DNA from: CAYJXJ01 sp964374095
GTDB lineage: Bacteria > Elusimicrobiota > Elusimicrobia > UBA1565 > UBA9628
NCBI GenBank assembly: GCA_964374095.1
Contig: CAYJXJ010000198.1
Span: 1 to 8,102, forward strand
DNA length: 8,102 bases
Direction of reading: 5' to 3'
Under the pieces are notes generated by a model that did no database searches, had not been told where the DNA came from, and saw only the letters and a program-made list of their open reading frames with translations. Both the position numbers and the translations under genes were made by a program. Below are positions 6,821 through 8,102 of the stretch, piece after piece (positions within the stretch are counted from its first letter, which is position 1; each line of letters opens with the position of its first letter).

Positions 6821-6840
6821 AACTGTACGCGCGTACAGTT
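6821..6840. promoter_or_regulatory. Perfect 20-base palindrome, LexA-box-like operator candidate
   Basis: AACTGTACGCGCGTACAGTT is its own reverse complement and has the form CTGT-N8-ACAG, the layout of the enterobacterial LexA box, although with a GC-rich centre. It lies 88 bases upstream of ATG 6733 and touches a possible -10, the usual place for a repressor site. The only gene it can serve is the VIT-VWA cluster, because the YtxH gene on its other side transcribes toward it and terminates before it. TetR-type or other dimeric repressors are equally possible. Confidence 0.5.
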
Positions 6841-6906
6841 GGCGTCACGGCCTCTCCTCCGCACCCGCACGGGGTAAGGGTTCCGAGAGAAGAATACACA
6901 AATGGG

Positions 6907-6934
6907 AAAGCCCCGGCCTCGCGGCCGGGGCTTT
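6907..6934 (-). terminator. Intrinsic terminator of the YtxH gene
   Basis: There is a perfect 12-base-pair stem, AAAGCCCCGGCC paired with GGCCGGGGCTTT, closed by a four-base loop that reads GCGA (a GNRA tetraloop) on the - strand. It lies 17 bases after the YtxH stop at 6952. On the - strand it is followed by the T-containing CTTTCCCATTTG. The T tract is modest, but the stem is strong and the position is right. Confidence 0.8.
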
Positions 6935-6951
6935 CGATTTGAAGCGGAGGA

Positions 6952-7188
6952 CTACGCCTCGACGAGATCCTCGGTCTTGCCGTTGAACGACGGCAGCTTG
7001 GCGGACTTGATCTTTTTCTTGACTTCACCAAGGAAGTCATTGACCTTCTTTCGGGACTTCTTTCCGGTCTGCGGGGCAAGCAGCAGCGCGGCGGCGGCTC
7101 CGAGAGCGGCGCCGGCCGCGATCGTCGCGACCCTGCGGGCTCCGGTTCTCTTCTTGGGCGTCTCCTGCGGATTCTGATTCTCGGACAT
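6952..7188 (-). CDS. YtxH-type small membrane protein
   Basis: 78 residues from ATG 7188. The frame runs back to ATG 7263, but that ATG is part of the TATAATG promoter element, whereas ATG 7188 has an excellent GGAGG (7198-7194) five bases upstream. The protein has a polar N-terminus (MSENQNPQETPKKRTGARR), one Gly/Ala-rich membrane helix at about 20-38 (VATIAAGAALGAAAALLLAP), then LAPQTGKKSRKK and a basic amphipathic helix, ending in a Lys-rich tail. The small-residue helix followed by LAP-x-[ST]GKxxR is the hallmark of YtxH/gas-vesicle-like stress proteins (Pfam YtxH). Their exact role is not established; they are often stress- or envelope-associated. The gene is monocistronic, with its own promoter and terminator, and divergent from the acyl-CoA dehydrogenase gene. 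Confidence 0.85.
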   Translation of the reverse strand: MSENQNPQETPKKRTGARRVATIAAGAALGAAAALLLAPQTGKKSRKKVNDFLGEVKKKIKSAKLPSFNGKTEDLVEA

Positions 7189-7261
7189 GGTCTCCTCCCG
7201 GTCGGCCGCGGCTCTCCCGCGCTTCCAGCTAATTGGACGCGCGGGCGCCACGGCCGCGGGC

Positions 7262-7270
7262 ATTATAGCA
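7262..7270 (-). promoter_or_regulatory. Extended -10 promoter of the YtxH gene
   Basis: On the - strand, TGCTATAAT is a consensus TATAAT preceded by TG-n, which can compensate for the poor -35 (CCTCCG at 17-base spacing). Transcription would start near 7255, giving a leader of about 67 bases before ATG 7188. Confidence 0.6.
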
Positions 7271-7426
7271 AAGTTGACGCCGGTCGGAGGGCTTGCGATG
7301 AGAGACGCCCGTGGCGGTCGAGGTCGTCTCCCGCGCCCGCGACGCGCTTCTCGATGGAGACTTCACGGTAACGGCCGGGGGCGGGCCATCTGGTTCTAGC
7401 CAAGCGGTTCCACACTTGGTTTACTA

Positions 7427-7448
7427 CCCGTGCGACGCGTCCCACGGG
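7427..7448. promoter_or_regulatory. Near-perfect 22-base palindrome before the acyl-CoA dehydrogenase gene
   Basis: CCCGTG at 7427-7432 and CACGGG at 7443-7448 flank a GACGCGTC core; 10 of 11 symmetric pairs match, with only the 7433/7442 C-C pair failing. It ends four bases before the GGAGG of the dehydrogenase gene, so it could be an operator at or just after the start site, or an mRNA hairpin next to the ribosome binding site. The rest of the divergent spacer (7271-7426) shows no convincing + strand promoter. Confidence 0.45.
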
Positions 7449-7452
7449 CGCG

Positions 7453-7457
7453 GGAGG
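7453..7457 (+). promoter_or_regulatory. Ribosome binding site of the acyl-CoA dehydrogenase gene
   Basis: GGAGG five bases before ATG 7463. The 15 bases CGGGAGGAGACCATG are identical to the start region of the divergent YtxH gene. Confidence 0.8.
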
Positions 7458-7462
7458 AGACC

Positions 7463-8102
7463 ATGGACTACCAGTTGACCGAGCAGCAGCGGGAGATCCG
7501 AGCCCTGGCGCGGGAGTTCGCGCGCAGAAAGATCAAGCCCGTGCGCGAGCACTACGACAAGACCGAGGAATTCCCGTGGCCCGTGATCGAGGAGCTCCGC
7601 AAGGCCGACCTGGCGGGTGTCTACCTGCCCGAGAAATACGGGGGCTTGGGGGGCGGGGTCTCGGAGCTCATCATCGTGGCCGAGGAGCTCTCCGCGGCCT
7701 GCGCCGGCATCTCCATGGGCTTTGCCACCACGTCGCTCGCCGCGATCCCGATCCTGCTTTTCGGCACGCCGAAACAACGCGAGAAATGGATCCCGGACCT
7801 GGCCTCGGCAAAGAAGCTCGGGGCTTTCAACATCACCGAGCCCGGCGCGGGCTCCGACGCCACCGCCACCAAGGCCACCGCCAAGCTCGACGGGGAACAC
7901 TACGTCCTCAACGGCATCAAGAATTTCTGCTCGACCGGAAAGGACGCCGAGACCTACGTGGTCTTCGCCTCGACCGACCTCAACCGGGGCGCGCGCGGGC
8001 TCTCGGCCTTCGTGGTCGAGAAGGGAACGCCGGGCTTTGGATTCGGCAAGAAAGAAGAGAAGATGGGCCTACGGGCCAACGGGACCTACGAACTCGTCTT
8101 CC
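7463..8102 (+). CDS. Acyl-CoA dehydrogenase, N-terminal part (runs off the window)
   Basis: 213 complete codons are seen, with no stop before the window edge. Members of this flavoprotein family are about 380 residues, so somewhat more than half is present. They oxidise acyl-CoA to trans-2-enoyl-CoA with FAD, passing electrons to electron-transfer flavoprotein, in the cytoplasm. The N-terminal helical domain begins MDYQLTEQQREIRALAREFA and includes LPEKYGGLGGG (55-65). The middle beta domain carries the family signature NITEPGAGSDATA (123-135), the NGIKNFCSTG block (150-159) and MGLRANGTYELVF (201-213). The catalytic Glu of most family members lies beyond the window, so chain-length or branched/short-chain specificity cannot be judged. 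The start is fixed by GGAGG at 7453-7457. The gene is divergent from YtxH, with the palindrome at 7427-7448 as a possible control site. Confidence 0.95.
   Translation, partial: MDYQLTEQQREIRALAREFARRKIKPVREHYDKTEEFPWPVIEELRKADLAGVYLPEKYGGLGGGVSELIIVAEELSAACAGISMGFATTSLAAIPILLFGTPKQREKWIPDLASAKKLGAFNITEPGAGSDATATKATAKLDGEHYVLNGIKNFCSTGKDAETYVVFASTDLNRGARGLSAFVVEKGTPGFGFGKKEEKMGLRANGTYELVF

Noticed and set aside
6952..7263. Longer 103-residue start for the YtxH protein at ATG 7263
   Set aside because: That ATG overlaps the TATAAT promoter element and the extra 25 residues have no family resemblance. ATG 7188 has a strong ribosome binding site.
7398..7425. TAGCCAAGCGGTT resembles the D-arm of tRNA-Gln
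   Set aside because: No acceptor, anticodon or T-arm (GGTTCGA) follows at the right spacing, so it is a chance match.
1..8102. CRISPR arrays, insertion sequences, rRNA or tRNA genes
   Set aside because: I saw no regularly spaced repeats, transposase frames, terminal inverted repeats or RNA gene signatures on either strand. The only direct repeat is the gap-flanking artefact.

Overview
This is a GC-rich, densely packed bacterial window. The 10-base run of N flanked by poly-G and low-quality sequence at 2376-2554 marks it as a draft, probably metagenomic, scaffold. Nothing fixes the phylum. Secreted VIT/VWA/TPR/DUF2135 proteins, a YtxH protein and an acyl-CoA dehydrogenase fit several Gram-negative environmental groups, and I would not go further than a guess.

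Layout. On the + strand, positions 1-2848 form a tight NAD-salvage operon: the tail of an unidentified gene, then glutamine-dependent NAD+ synthetase (nadE), then nicotinamidase (pncA). Both junctions are 4-base GTGA stop/start overlaps. pncA is recognisable at both ends but is interrupted by an assembly gap, whose flanks carry two degraded copies of the same roughly 78 bases exactly 174 bases apart. Removing 174 bases restores a normal 208-residue nicotinamidase, so the break looks artificial.

On the - strand, 6733 down to 2831 holds a second cluster. First is a large exported protein (VIT, VWA, Pro-rich linker, TPR, DUF2135). It is followed by a small membrane protein that retains only the HxxxD motif of PrsW-type intramembrane proteases and appears frameshifted at its start. 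Last is a small exported protein resembling the first half of a molybdopterin-oxidoreductase-like domain. The last two overlap by ATGA, and the final one converges on and overlaps the end of pncA. A perfect 20-base palindrome of the form CTGT-N8-ACAG, like a LexA box, lies in the promoter region of this cluster.

Further right, a short YtxH-type protein (- strand, 7188-6952) has an extended -10 promoter and a strong hairpin terminator. An acyl-CoA dehydrogenase (+ strand, from 7463) runs off the window. A near-perfect 22-base palindrome sits just before its ribosome binding site.

In function, PncA makes nicotinate from nicotinamide and NadE performs the final amidation to NAD+, so the first operon is a salvage/biosynthesis unit. 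The - strand cluster looks like an envelope or secreted system of unknown role, possibly decaying at its 3' end. No CRISPR array, rRNA, tRNA or transposon was found.
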